A DNA stretch of 64,000 nt from Ptiloglossa arizonensis (taxonomy: Eukaryota > Arthropoda > Insecta > Hymenoptera > Colletidae): NCBI RefSeq assembly GCF_051014685.1, contig NW_027478758.1:62001-126000 (forward strand), read 5' to 3'. The position numbers and the translations under genes were made by a program. The notes under the pieces were generated by a model. It did not search any database. It worked only from the letters and a program-made list of their open reading frames with translations, and was not told where the DNA came from. Every line of letters begins with the position of its first letter. Positions within the stretch are counted from its first letter, which is position 1. Positions 1 to 11,636 of the stretch are shown one piece after another.

Positions 1-33
1 CACACGCAACAGCAATTTTTGGGTTAGGTCTAT
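1..33. repeat. Partial monomer at left edge
   Basis: These 33 bases are the end of a monomer (about monomer positions 145-177) cut by the window edge. The array therefore continues to the left. Confidence 0.95.
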
Positions 34-35
34 CC

Positions 36-52
36 GTTCGCGAGATATGGGA
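36..52 (+). other. CENP-B-box-like site (one per monomer; first copy shown)
   Basis: GTTCGCGAGATATGGGA at monomer positions 3-19 fits the mammalian CENP-B box nTTCGnnnnAnnCGGGn at 8 of 9 defined bases. The only mismatch is T for C at the start of CGGG. The site recurs in most of the 361 monomers. It is degraded in some subfamilies, for example ATAACGGAG near 17,387, 19,157, 21,281 and 23,051, and TATGGCGG near 49,418 and 52,249. No perfect box was seen. CENP-B binding is established in mammals only, so this is a sequence resemblance and not proof of function. Confidence 0.35.
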
Positions 53-148
53 GTTTGAAGCCAAGAAATGGTTGAGAAGGCAAAAAATTTTTCACAATTC
101 TGCTGCTCCAAACTCTTAACCAGAATGGCCTAGGGAAAAAATACACAT

Positions 149-163
149 ACCGTTGTAATCGGG
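149..163 (+). other. Second, weaker CENP-B-box-like site (first copy shown)
   Basis: ACCGTTGTAATCGGG at monomer positions 116-130 matches the TTCGnnnnAnnCGGG core at 7 of 9 bases. It has the complete A..CGGG half and mismatches at the first two bases. In monomers reading ATATCG before TTGTAATCGGG (near 18,729, 26,518, 41,026, 47,040 and 51,287) the match rises to 8 of 9. A 7 of 9 match in one monomer is expected by chance about half the time, so this is weak evidence on its own. Confidence 0.2.
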
Positions 164-480
164 CGAGTTTCTACTTTCAGGTGCAATAGGAATTTTTGGG
201 TTAAGTCAATCCGTTCGCGAGATATGGGAGTTTGAAGCCAAGAAATGGTTGAGAATGCAAACAATTTTTCGCAATTCTGCTGCTCCAAACTCTTAACCAG
301 AATGGGCTAGGGGAAAAATACACATACCGTTGTAATCGGGCGAGTTTCTACTTTCACACGCAACAGGAATTTTTGGGTTAGGTCTATCCGTTCGCGAGAT
401 ATGGGAGTTTGAAGCCAAGAAATGGTTGAGAAGGCAAAAAATTTTTCACAATTCTGCTGCTCCAAACTCTTAACCAGAAT

Positions 481-1365
481 GGCCTAGGGAAAAAATACAC
501 ATACCGTTGTAATCGGGCGTGTTTCTTCTTTCAGTTGCAACAGGAATTTTTGGGTTAGGTCAATCCGTTCGCGAGATATGGGAGTATGAAGCTAAGAAAT
601 GGTTAAGAAGGCAACAAATTTTTCGCACTTCTGCTGCTCCAAACGCTTGACCAGAATGGCCTAGGGAAAAAATACACATACCGTTGTAATCGGGCGTGTT
701 TCTTCTTTCAGTTGCAACAGGAATTTTTTGGTTAGGTCAATCCGTTCGCGAGATATGGGAGTTTGAAGCCAAGAAATGGTTGAGAAGGCAAAAAATTATT
801 CGCTATTCTGCTGCTTCAAACGCTTAACCAGAATTGCCTAGGGAAAAAATACACATACCGCTGTAATCGGGCGAGTTTCTACTTTCAGATGCAATATGAA
901 TTTTTGGGTTAGGTCAATCCGTTCGCGAGATATGGGAGTTTGAATCCAGGAAATGGTTGAGAAGGTAAAACATTTTTTGCAATTCTGCTGCTCCAAACGC
1001 TTAACCAGAATGGCCTAGGGGAAAAATACACATACCGTTGTAATCGGGCGAGTTTCTACTTTCAGGTGCAATAGGAATTTTTGGGTTAAGTCAATCCGTT
1101 CGCGAGATATGGGAGTTTGAAGCCAAGAAATGGTTGAGAATGCAAACAATTTTTCACTATTCGGCTGCTCCAAACTCTTAACCAGAATGGCCTAGGGAAA
1201 AAATATACATACCGTTGTAATCGGGCGAGATTCTACTTTCAGACGCAACAGGAATTTTTGGGTTAGGTCAATCCGTTCGCGAGATATGGGAGTTTGAAGC
1301 TAAGAAATGGTTAAGAAGGCAACAAATTTTTCGCACTTCTGCTGCTCCAAACGCTTGACCAGAAT
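481..1365. repeat. 5-monomer unit (885 bp), first copy
   Basis: The segment 481-1055 recurs at 1366-1940 with an offset of exactly 885. Shared markers are GGAGTATGAAG (581 and 1466), a six-T run before GGTTAGG, TGCTTCAAACGC, and GAATCCAGGAAATGG (about 943 and 1828). The rest of the interval holds ordinary monomers that lead into the second copy. Confidence 0.85.
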
Positions 1366-2489
1366 GCCCTAGGGAAAAAATACACATACCGTTGTAATCG
1401 GGCGTGTTTCTTCTTTCAGTTGCAACAGGAATTTTTGGGTTAGGTCAATCCGTTCGCGAGATATGGGAGTATGAAGCTAAGAAATGGTTAAGAAGGCAAC
1501 AAATTTTTCGCACTTCTGCTGCTCCAAACGCTTGACCAGAATGGCCTAGGGAAAAAATACACATACCGTTGTAATCGGGCGTGTTTCTTCTTTCAGTTGC
1601 AACAGGAATTTTTTGGTTAGGTCAATCCGTTCGCGAGATATGGGAGTTTGAAGCCAAGAAATGGTTGAGAAGGCAAAAAATTATTCGCTATTCTGCTGCT
1701 TCAAACGCTTAACCAGAATTGCCTAGGGAAAAAATACACATACCGCTGTAATCGGGCGAGTTTCTACTTTCAGATGCAATAGGAATTTTTGGGTTAGGTC
1801 AATCCGTTCGCGAGATATGGGAGTTTGAATCCAGGAAATGGTTGAGAAGGTAAAACATTTTTTGCAATTCTGCTGCTCCAAACGCTTAACCAGAATGGCC
1901 TAGGGGAAAAATACACATACCGTTGTAATCGGGCGAGTTTCTATTATCAGATGCAATAGGAATTTTTGGGTTAGATCAATCCGTTCGCGAGATATGGGAG
2001 TTTGAAGCTAAGAAATGGTTAAGAAGGCAACAAATTTTTCGCACTTCTGCTGCTCCAAACGCTTGACCAGTATGGCCTAGGGAAAAAATACACATACCGT
2101 TGTAATCGGGCGAGTTTCTACTTTCAGATGCAACAGGAATTTTTGGGTTAGTTCAATCCGTTCGCGAGATATGGGAGTTTGAAGCTAAGAAATGGTTAAG
2201 AAGACAACAAATTGTTCGCACTTCTGCTGCTCCAAACGCTTAACCAGAATGGCCTAGGGAAAAAATACACATACCGTTGTAATCGGGCGAGTTTCTACTT
2301 TCAGACGCAACAGGAATTTTTGGGTTAGGTCAATCCGTTCGCGAGATATGGGAGTTTGAAGCCAAGAAATGGTTGAGAATGCAAACAATTTTTCGCAATT
2401 CTGCTGCTCCAAACTCTTAACCAGAATGGGCTAGGGGAAAAATACACATACCGTTGTAATCGGGCGAGTTTCTACTTTCACACGCAACA
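1366..2489. repeat. Second copy of the 5-monomer unit and adjoining monomers
   Basis: 1366-1940 copies 481-1055. The wider interval 1250-2300 recurs at 6558-7608 at an offset of 5,308 (30 monomers less 2 bases), sharing the TTGACCAGTATGG variant (about 2065 and 7374). This places the same module on both sides of the tandem 12-monomer unit. Confidence 0.85.
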
Positions 2490-4612
2490 GCAATTTTTGG
2501 GTTAGGTCTATCCGTTCGCGAGATATGGGAGTTTGAAGCCAAGAAATGGTTGAGAAGGCAAAAAATTTTTCACAATTCTGCTGCTCCAAACTCTTAACCA
2601 GAATGGCCTAGGGAAAAAATACACATACCGTTGTAATCGGGCGAGTTTCTACTTTCAGGTGCAATAGGAATTTTTGGGTTAAGTCAATCCGTTCGCGAGA
2701 TATGGGAGTTTGAAGCCAAGAAATGGTTGAGAATGCAAACAATTTTTCGCAATTCTGCTGCTCCAAACTCTTAACCAGAATGGGCTAGGGGAAAAATACA
2801 CATACCGTTGTAATCGGGCGAGTTTCTACTTTCACACGCAACAGGAATTTTTGGGTTAGGTCTATCCGTTCGCGAGATATGGGAGTTTGAAGCCAAGAAA
2901 TGGTTGAGAAGGCAAAAAATTTTTCACAATTCTGCTGCTGCAAACTCTTAACCAGAATGGCCTAGGGAAAAAATACACATACCGTTGTAATCGGGCGAGT
3001 TTCTACTTTCAGGTGCAATAGGAATTTTTGGGTTAGGTCAATCCGTTCGCGAGATATGGGAGTTTGAAGCCAAGAAATGCTTGAGAAAGCAAAAAATTTT
3101 TCGCAATTCTGCTGCTCCAAACGCTTAACCAGAATGGCCTAGGGAAAAAATACACATACCGTTGTAATCGGGCGAGTTTCTACTTTCAGATGCAATAGGA
3201 ATTTTTGGGTTAGGTCAATCCGTTCGCGAGATATGGGAGTTTGAAGCCAAGAAATGGTAGAGAAGGCAAAAAATTTTTCGCATTTCTGCTGCTCCAAACG
3301 CATAACCAGAATGGCCTAGGGAAAAAATACACATACCGTTGTAATCGGGCGAGATTCTACTTTCACACGCAACAGGAATTTTTGGGTTTGGTCAATCCGT
3401 CCGCGAGATATGGGAGTTTGAAGCCAAGAAATGGTTGAGAAGACAATAAATTTTTCGCACTTCTGCTGCTCCAATCGCTTAACCAGAGTGGCCTATGGAA
3501 AAATACACATACCGCTGTAATCGGGCGAGTTTCTACTTTCAGATGCAACAGGAATTTTTGGGTTAGGTCAATCCGTTCGCGAGATATGGGAGTTTGAAGC
3601 CAAGAAATGGTTGAGAAGGCAAAAAATTTTTCGCAATTCTGCTGCTCCAAACGCTTAACCAGAATGGCCTAGGGAAAAAATACACATACCGTTGTAATCG
3701 GGCGAGTTTCTACTTTCAGATGCAATAGGAATTTTTGGGTTAGGTCAATCCGTTCGGGAGATATGGGAGTTTGAAGCCAAGAAACGGTTGAGAAGGCAAA
3801 ACATTTTTCGCAATTCTGCTGCTCCAAACGCTTAACCAGAATGGCCTAGGGAAAAAATACACATACCGTTGTAATCGGGCGAGTTTCTACTTTCAGATGC
3901 AACAGGAATTTTTGGGTTAGTTCAATCCGTTCGCGAGATATGGGAGTTTGAAGCTAAGAAATGGTTAAGAAGACAACAAATTTTACGCACTTCTGCTGCT
4001 CCAAACGCTTAACCAGAATGGCCTACGGAAAAAATACACATACCGTTGTAATCGGGCGAGTTTCTACTTTCAGACGCAACAGGAATTTTTGGGTTAGGTC
4101 AATCCGTTCGCCAGATATGGGAGTTTGAAGCCAAGAAATGGTTGAGAATGCAAACAATTTTTCGCTATTCTGCTGCTCCAAACTCTTAACCAGAATGGGC
4201 TAGGGGAAAAATACACATACCGTTGTAATCGGGCGAGTTTCTACTTTCACACGCAACAGGAATTTTTGGGTTAGGTCTATCCGTTCGCGAGATATGGGAG
4301 TTTGAAGCCAAGAAATGGTTGAGAAGGCATACAATTTTTGGTAATTCTGCTGCTCCAAACGCTTAACCAGAATGGCCTAGGGGAAAAATACACATACCGT
4401 TGTAATCGGGCGAGTTTCTATTATCAGATGCAATAGGAATTTTTGGGTTAGGTCAATCCGTTCGCGAGATATGGGTGTTTGAAGCTAAGAAATGGTTAAG
4501 AAGGCAACAAATTTTTCGCACTTCTGCTGCTCCAAACGCTTGACCAGAATGGCCTAGGGAAAAAATACACATACCGTTGTAATCGGGCGTGTTTCTTCTT
4601 TCAGTTGCAACA
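2490..4612. repeat. 12-monomer higher-order unit, copy 1 (2,123 bp)
   Basis: Twelve monomers less one base. The missing base is a shortened A run near 3497. The whole block is repeated directly at 4613-6735. About seven mismatches were spotted by eye over the 2.1 kb, so this is a recent tandem duplication. Diagnostic sites include GGTCAATCCGTCCGCG (3397), AAATGCTTGAGAAAGC (about 3076) and GGCATACAATTTTTGG (about 4327). Confidence 0.92.
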
Positions 4613-6735
4613 GGAATTTTTGGGTTAGGTCTATCCGTTCGCGAGATATGGGAGTTTGAAGCCAAGAAATGGTTGAGAAGGCAAAAAATTTTTCACAATT
4701 CTGCTGCTCCAAACTCTTAACCAGAATGGCCTAGGGAAAAAATACACATACCGTTGTATTCGGGCGAGTTTCTACTTTCAGGTGCAACAGGAATTTTTGG
4801 GTTAAGTCAATCCGTTCGCGAGATATGGGAGTTTGAAGCCAAGAAATGGTTGAGAATGCAAACAATTTTTCGCAATTCTGCTGCTCCAAACTCTTAACCA
4901 GAATGGGCTAGGGGAAAAATACACATACCGTTGTAATCGGGCGAGTTTCTACTTTCACACGCAACAGGAATTTTTGGGTTAGGTCTATCCGTTCGCGAGA
5001 TATGGGAGTTTGAAGCCAAGAAATGGTTGAGAAGGCAAAAAATTTTTCACAATTCTGCTGCTCCAAACTCTTAACCAGAATGGCCTAGGGAAAAAATACA
5101 CATACCGTTGTAATCGGGCGAGTTTCTACTTTCAGGTGCAATAGGAATTTTTGGGTTAGGTCAATCCGTTCGCGAGATATGGGAGTTTGAAGCCAAGAAA
5201 TGCTTGAGAAAGCAAAAAATTTTTCGCAATTCTGCTGCTCCAAACGCTTAACCAGAATGGCCTAGGGAAAAAATACACATACCGTTGTAATCGGGCGAGT
5301 TTCTACTTTCAGATGCAATAGGAATTTTTGGGTTAGGTCAATCCGTTCGCGAGATATGGGAGTTTGAAGCCAAGAAATGGTAGAGAAGGCAAAAAATTTT
5401 TCGCATTTCTGCTGCTCCAAACGCATAACCAGAATGGCCTAGGGAAAAAATACACATACCGTTGTAATCGGGCGAGATTCTACTTTCACACGCAACAGGA
5501 ATTTTTGGGTTTGGTCAATCCGTCCGCGAGATATGGGAGTTTGAAGCCAAGAAATGGTTGAGAAGACAATAAATTTTTCGCACTTCTGCTGCTCCAATCG
5601 CTTAACCAGAGTGGCCTATGGAAAAATACACATACCGCTGTAATCGGGCGAGTTTCTACTTTCAGATGCAACAGGAATTTTTGGGTTAGGTCAATCCGTT
5701 CGCGAGATATGGGAGTTTGAAGCCAAGAAATGGTTGAGAAGGCAAAAAATTTTTCGCAATTCTGCTGCTCCAAACGCTTAACCAGAATGGCCTAGGGAAA
5801 AAATACACATACCGTTGTAATCGGGCGAGTTTCTACTTTCAGATGCAATAGGAATTTTTGGGTTAGGTCAATCCGTTCGGGAGATATGGGAGTTTGAAGC
5901 CAAGAAACGGTTGAGAAGGCAAAACATTTTTCGCAATTCTGCTGCTCCAAACGCTTAACCAGAATGGCCTAGGGAAAAAATACACATACCGTTGTAATCG
6001 GGCGAGTTCCTACTTTCAGATGCAACAGGAATTTTTGGGTTAGTTCAATCCGTTCGCGAGATATGGGAGTTTGAAGCTAAGAAATGGTTAAGAAGACAAC
6101 AAATTTTACGCACTTCTGCTGCTCCAAACGCTTAACCAGAATGGCCTACGGAAAAAATACACATACCGTTGTAATCGGGCGAGTTTCTACTTTCAGACGC
6201 AACAGGAATTTTTGGGTTAGGTCAATCCGTTCGCCAGATATGGGAGTTCGAAGCCAAGAAATGGTTGAGAATGCAAACAATTTTTCGCTATTCTGCTGCT
6301 CCAAACTCTTAACCAGAATGGGCTAGGGGAAAAATACACATACCGTTGTAATCGGGCGAGTTTCTACTTTCACACGCAACAGGAATTTTTGGGTTAGGTC
6401 TATCCGTTCGCGAGATATGGGAGTTTGAAGCCAAGAAATGGTTGAGAAGGCATACAATTTTTGGTAATTCTGCTGCTCCAAACGCTTAACCAGAATGGCC
6501 TAGGGGAAAAATACACATACCGTTGTAATCGGGCGAGTTTCTATTATCAGATGCAATAGGAATTTTTGGGTTAGGTCAATCCGTTCGCGAGATATGGGAG
6601 TTTGAAGCTAAGAAATGGTTAAGAAGGCAACAAATTTTTCGCACTTCTGCTGCTCCAAACGCTTGACCAGAATGGCCTAGGGAAAAAATACACATACCGT
6701 TGTAATCGGGCGTGTTTCTTCTTTCAGTAGCAACA
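4613..6735. repeat. 12-monomer higher-order unit, copy 2 (2,123 bp)
   Basis: Direct tandem copy of 2490-4612, carrying the same one-base A-run deletion (near 5620). Differences seen: TAATCGGG to TATTCGGG near 4758, GAGTTTCT to GAGTTCCT near 6008, and GGAGTTTG to GGAGTTCG near 6248. One monomer in copy 1 has GGTGTTTG (about 4475) where copy 2 has the usual GGAGTTTG. Confidence 0.92.
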
Positions 6736-7599
6736 GGAATTTTTGGGTTAGGTCAATCCGTTCGCGAGATATGGGAGTATGAAGCTAAGAAATGGTTAAG
6801 AAGGCAACAAATTTTTCGCACTTCTGCTGCTCCAAACGCTTGACCAGAATGGCCTAGGGAAAAAATACACATACCGTTGTAATCGGGCGTGTTTCTTCTT
6901 TCAGTTGCAACAGGAATTTTTTGGTTAGGTCAATCCGTTCGCGAGATATGGGAGTTTGAAGCCAAGAAATGGTTGAGAAGGCAAAAAATTATTCGCTATT
7001 CTGCTGCTTCAAACGCTTAACCAGAATTGCCTAGGGAAAAAATACACATACCGCTGTAATCGGGCGAGTTTCTACTTTCAGATGCAATAGGAATTTTTGG
7101 GTTAGGTCAATCCGTTCGCGAGATATAGGAGTTTGAATCCAGGAAATGGTTGAGAAGGTAAAACATTTTTTGCAATTCTGCTGCTCCAAACGCTTAACCA
7201 GAATGGCCTAGGGGAAAAATACACATACCGTTGTAATCGGGCGAGTTTCTATTATCAGATGCAATAGGAATTTTTGGGTTAGGTCAATCCGTTCGCGAGA
7301 TATGGGAGTTTGAAGCTAAGAAATGGTTAAGAAGGCAACAAATTTTTCGCACTTCTGCTGCTCCAAACGCTTGACCAGTATGGCCTAGGGAAAAAATACA
7401 CATACCGTTGTAATCGGGCGAGTTTCTACTTTCAGATGCAACAGGAATTTTTGGGTTAGTTCAATCCGTTCGCGAGATATGGGAGTTTGAAGCTAAGAAA
7501 TGGTTAAGAAGACAACAAATTTTTCGCACTTCTGCTGCTCCAAACGCTTAACCAGAATGGCCTAGGGAAAAAATACACATACCGTTGTAATCGGGCGAG
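6736..7599. repeat. Monomers shared with 1.4-2.3 kb
   Basis: This is the right part of the 6558-7608 copy of 1250-2300. Private differences include CAGTAGCAACAGG near 6726 and ATATAGGAG near 7124. Confidence 0.85.
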
Positions 7600-8484
7600 T
7601 TTCTACTTTCAGGTGCAATAGGAATTTTTGGGTTAGGTCAATCCGTTCGCGAGATATGGGAGTTTGAAGCCAAGAAATGCTTGAGAAAGCAAAAAATTTT
7701 TCGCAATTCTGCTGCTCCAAACGCTTAACCAGAATGGCCTAGGGAAAAAATACACATACCGTTGTAATCGGGCGAGTTTCTACTTTCAGATGCAATAGGA
7801 ATTTTTGGGTTAGGTCAATCCGTTCGCGAGATATGGGAGTTTGAAGCCAAGAAATGGTAGAGAAGGCAAAAAATTTTTCACAATTCTGCTGCTCCAAACG
7901 CTTAACCAGAATGGCCTAGGGAAAAAATACACAAACCGTTGTAATCGGGCGAGTTTCTACTTTCAGATGCAACAGGAATTTTTGGGTTAGTTCAATCCGT
8001 TCGCGAGATATGGGAGTTTGAAGCTAAGAAATGGTTAAGAAGACAACAAATTTTTCGCACTTCTGCTGCTCCAAACGCTTAACCAGAATGGCCTAGGGAA
8101 AAAATACACATACCGTTGTAATCGGGCGAGTTTCTACTTTCAGACGCAACAGGAATTTTTGGGTTAGGTCAATCCGTTCGCGAGATATTGGAGTTTGAAG
8201 CCAAGAAATGGTTGAGAATGCAAACAATTTTTCGCAATTCTGCTGCTCCAAACTCTTAACCAGAATGGGCTAGGGGAAAAATACACATACCGTTGTAATC
8301 GGGCGAGTTTCTACTTTCACACGCAACAGGAATTTTTGGGTTAGGTCTATCCGTTCGCGAGATATGGGAGTTTGAAGCCAAGAAATGGTTGAGAAGGCAA
8401 AAAATTTTTCACAATTCTGCTGCTCCAAACTCTTAACCAGAATGGCCTAGGGAAAAAATACACATACCGTTGTAATCGGGCGAG
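7600..8484. repeat. 5-monomer tandem unit, copy 1 (885 bp)
   Basis: Repeated at 8485-9369 at an offset of exactly 885. Shared rare variants are CACAAACCG (7931 and 8816), CGAGATATTGG (8181 and 9066) and AAATGCTTGAGAAAGC. Similarity continues to about 9448. Confidence 0.9.
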
Positions 8485-9448
8485 TTTCTACTTTCAGGTG
8501 CAATAGGAATTTTTGGGTTAGGTCAATCCGTTCGCGAGATATGGGAGTTTGAAGCCAAGAAATGCTTGAGAAAGCAAAAAATTTTTCGCAATTCTGCTGC
8601 TCCAAACGCTTAACCAGAATGGCCTAGGGAAAAAATACACATACCGTTGTAATCGGGCGAGTTTCTACTTTCAGATGCAATAGGAATTTTTGGGTTAGGT
8701 TAATCCGTTCGCGAGATATGGGAGTTTGAAGCCAAGAAATGGTAGAGAAGGCAAAAAATTTTTCACAATTCTGCTGCTCCAAACGCTTAACCAGAATGGC
8801 CTAGGGAAAAAATACACAAACCGTTGTAATCGGGCGAGTTTCTACTTTCAGATGCAACAGGAATTTTTGGGTTAGTTCAATCCGTTCGCGAGATATGGGA
8901 GTTTGAAGCTAAGAAATGGTTAAGAAGACAACAAATTTTTCGCACTTCTGCTGCTCCAAACGCTTAACCAGAATGGCCTAGGGAAAAAATACACATACCG
9001 TTGTAATCGGGCGAGTTTCTACTTTCAGACGCAACAGGAATTTTTGGGTTAGGTCAATCCGTTCGCGAGATATTGGAGTTTGAAGCCAAGAAATGGTTGA
9101 GAATGCAAACAATTTTTCGCAATTCTGCTGCTCCAAACTCTTAACCAGAATGGGCTAGGGGAAAAATACACATACCGTTGTAATCGGGCGAGTTTCTACT
9201 TTCACACGCAACAGGAATTTTTGGGTTAGGTCTATCCGTTCGCGAGATATGGGAGTTTGAAGCCAAGAAATGGTTGAGAAGGCAAAAAATTTTTCACAAT
9301 TCTGCTGCTCCAAACTCTTAACCAGAATGGCCTAGGGAAAAAATACACATACCGTTGTAATCGGGCGAGTTTCTACTTTCAGGTGCAATAGGAATTTTTG
9401 GGTTAGGTCAATCCGTTCGCGAGATATGGGAGTTTGAAGCCAAGAAAT
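8485..9448. repeat. 5-monomer tandem unit, copy 2
   Basis: Copy of 7600-8563. The only clear private change noticed is GGTTAGGTTAATCC near 8696. It diverges at about 9449, where GGTAGAGAAGG replaces GCTTGAGAAAG. Confidence 0.9.
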
Positions 9449-9689
9449 GGTAGAGAAGGCAAAAAATTTTTCACAATTCTGCTGCTCCAAACGCTTAACC
9501 AGAATGGCCTAGGGAAAAAATACACATACCGTTGTAATCGGGCGAGTTTCTACTTTCAGATGCAATAGGAATTTTTGGGATATGTCAATCCGTTCGCGAG
9601 ATATGAGACTTTGAAGCCAAGAAATGGTTGAGAAGGCAAAAAATTTTTCACAATTCTGCTGCTCCAAACTCTTAACCAGAATGGCCTAG
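9449..9689. repeat. Short transitional stretch of monomers
   Basis: Ordinary monomers with GGGATATGTCAATCC and ATATGAGACTTTG variants. They are not part of the duplications on either side. No gene or other element is seen. Confidence 0.85.
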
Positions 9690-11636
9690 GGAAAAAATAC
9701 ACATACCGTTGTAATCGGGCGAGTTTCTACTTTCAGGTGCAATAGGAACTTTTGGGTTAGGTCAATCCGTTCGCGAGATATGGGAGTTTGAAGCCAAGAA
9801 AAGCTTGAGAAAGCAAAAAATTTTTCGCAATTCTGCTGCTCGAAACGCTTAACCAGAATGGCCTAGGGAAAAAATACACATACCGTTGTAATCGGGCGAG
9901 TTTCTACTTTCAGATGCAATAGGAATTTTTGGGTTAGGTCAATCCGTTCGCGAGATATGGGAGTTTGAAGCCAAGAAATGGTAGAGGAGGCAAAAAATTT
10001 TTCACAATTCTGCTGCTCCAAACGCTTAACCAGAATGGCCTAGGGAAAAAATACACAAACCGTTGTAATCGGGCGAGTTTCTACTTTCAGGTGCAATAGG
10101 AATTTTTGGGTTAGGTCAATCCGTTCGCGAGATATGAGACTTTGAAGCCAAGAAATGGTTGAGAAGGCAAAAAATTCTTCGCAATTCTGCTGCTCCAAAC
10201 GCTTAACAAGAATGGCCTAGGGAAAAAATACACATACCGCTGTAATCGGGCGAGTTTCTACTTTCAGATGCAACAGGAATTTTTGGGTTAGGTCAATCCG
10301 TTCGCGAGATATGGGAGTTTGAAGCCAAGAAATGTTTGAGAAGGCAAAAAATTTTTCGCAATTCTGCTGCTCCAAACCCTTAACCAGAATTGCCTAGGGA
10401 AAAAATACACATACCGCTGTAATCGGGCGAGTTTCTACTTTCAGATGCAATAGGAATTTTTGGGTTAGGTCAATCCGTTCGCGAGATATGGGAGTTTGAA
10501 GCCAAGAAATGGTTGAGAAGGCAAAAAATTTTTCGCAATTCTGCTGCTCCAAACGCTTAACCAGAATGGCCTAGGGAAAAAATACACATACCGTTGTAAT
10601 CGGGCGAGTTTCTATTATCAGATGCAATAGGAATTTTTGGGTTAGGTCAATCCGTTCGCGAGATATGGGAGTTTGAAGCTAAGAAATGGTTAAGAAGGCA
10701 ACAAATTTTTCGCACTTCTGCTGCTCCAAACGCTTGACCAGAATGGCCTAGGGAAAAAATACACATACCGTTGTAATCGGGCGAGTTTCTACTTTCAGAT
10801 GCAACAGGAATTTTTGGGTTAGGTCAATCCGTTCGCGAGATATGGGAGTTTGAAGCCAAGAAATGGTTGAGAAGGCAAAAAATTTTTCGCAATTCTGCTG
10901 CTCCAAACCCTTAACCAGAATTGCCTAGGGAAAAAATACACATACCGCTGTAATCGGGCGAGTTTCTACTTTCAGATGCAATAGGAATTTTTGGGTTAGG
11001 TCAATCCGTTCGCGAGATATGGGAGTTTGAAGCCAAGAAATGGTTGAGAAGGCAAAAAATTTTTCGCAATTCTGCTGCTCCAAACGCTTAACCAGACTGG
11101 CCTAGGGAAAAAATACACATACCGTTGTAATCGGGCGAGTTTCTATTATCAGATGCAATAGGAATTTTTGGGTTAGGTCAATCCGTTCGCGAGATATGGG
11201 AGTTTGAAGCTAAGAAATGGTTAAGAAGGCAACAAATTTTTCGCACTTCTGCTGCTCCAAACGCTTGACCAGAATGGCCTAGGGAAAAAATACACATACC
11301 GTTGTAATCGGGCGTGTTTCTACTTTCAGACGCAACAGGAATTTTTGGGATAGGTCAATCCGTTCGCGAGATATGGGAGTTTGAAGCCAAGAAATGGTTG
11401 AGAAGGCAAAAAATTGTTCGCTATTCTGCTGCTTCAAACGCTTGACCAGAATGGCCTAGGGAAAAAATACACATACCGTTGTAATCGGGCGAGTTTCTTC
11501 TTTCAGATGCAACAGGAATTTTTGGGTTAGGTCAATCCGTTCGCGAGATATGGGAGTTTGAAGCTAAGAAATGGTAAAGAAGACAACAAATTGTTCGCAC
11601 TACTGCTGCTCCAAACGCTTGACCAGAATGGCCTAG
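9690..11636. repeat. 11-monomer higher-order unit, copy 1 (1,947 bp)
   Basis: Exactly 11 x 177 bases, repeated directly at 11637-13583. Shared markers are AATAGGAACTTTTGGG (9741 and 11688), AAAATTCTTCGC (about 10172 and 12119), CTTAACAAGAATGG and CCAAACCCTTAACC (about 10904 and 12851). No indel separates the two copies. Confidence 0.92.

Larger units (their letters stand above)
34..210. repeat. First complete 177-bp monomer (reference unit)
   Basis: Position 1 is set at CCGTTCGCGAG. Landmarks seen in nearly all copies: TCGCGA at monomer positions 5-10; AAAAAATTTTT at 49-59, with GCAAAAAATTTTTCGC nearly palindromic at 47-62; GCAATTCTGCTGCTCC at 61-76; CTTAACCA at 82-89; GGCCTAGGG at 94-102; an A6 run at 103-108; ACCGTTGTAATCGGG at 116-130; GGAATTTTTGGG at 156-167; GGGTTAGG at 165-172. 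The general consensus is about 42% GC, with more G (43) than C (31) on this strand. Fixed TCGCGA and CCTAGG sites should cut most of the array into a 177-bp ladder. Confidence 0.97.
1..519. repeat. Block of about 3 monomers, copied at 2479-2997
   Basis: The block matches 2479-2997 at an offset of 2,478 (14 monomers) with almost no differences. Shared rare variants are CAACAGCAATTT at the start, GGTTAAGTCAATCC near 201 and 2679, and GGGCTAGGGG near 304 and 2782. The copies diverge at about 520 and 2998, where the left one switches to GGGCGTGTTTCTTC. A related copy is also present around 4640-5100. Confidence 0.85.

Noticed and set aside
82..95. A/T tracts as Rho-independent terminators or promoters
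   Set aside because: The tract is part of every monomer, has no gene beside it and no GC-rich stem next to a T run.
198..205. GGGTTAGG resembling telomere repeat (one per monomer)
   Set aside because: Only 8 bases match (TTAGGG or TTAGG type), never in tandem. Expected by chance in AT/G-rich text.
3363..3650. 95-codon open frame, minus strand, repeated at 5486-5773
   Set aside because: Pure satellite translation. The two identical copies come from the 12-monomer duplication, not from a gene family.
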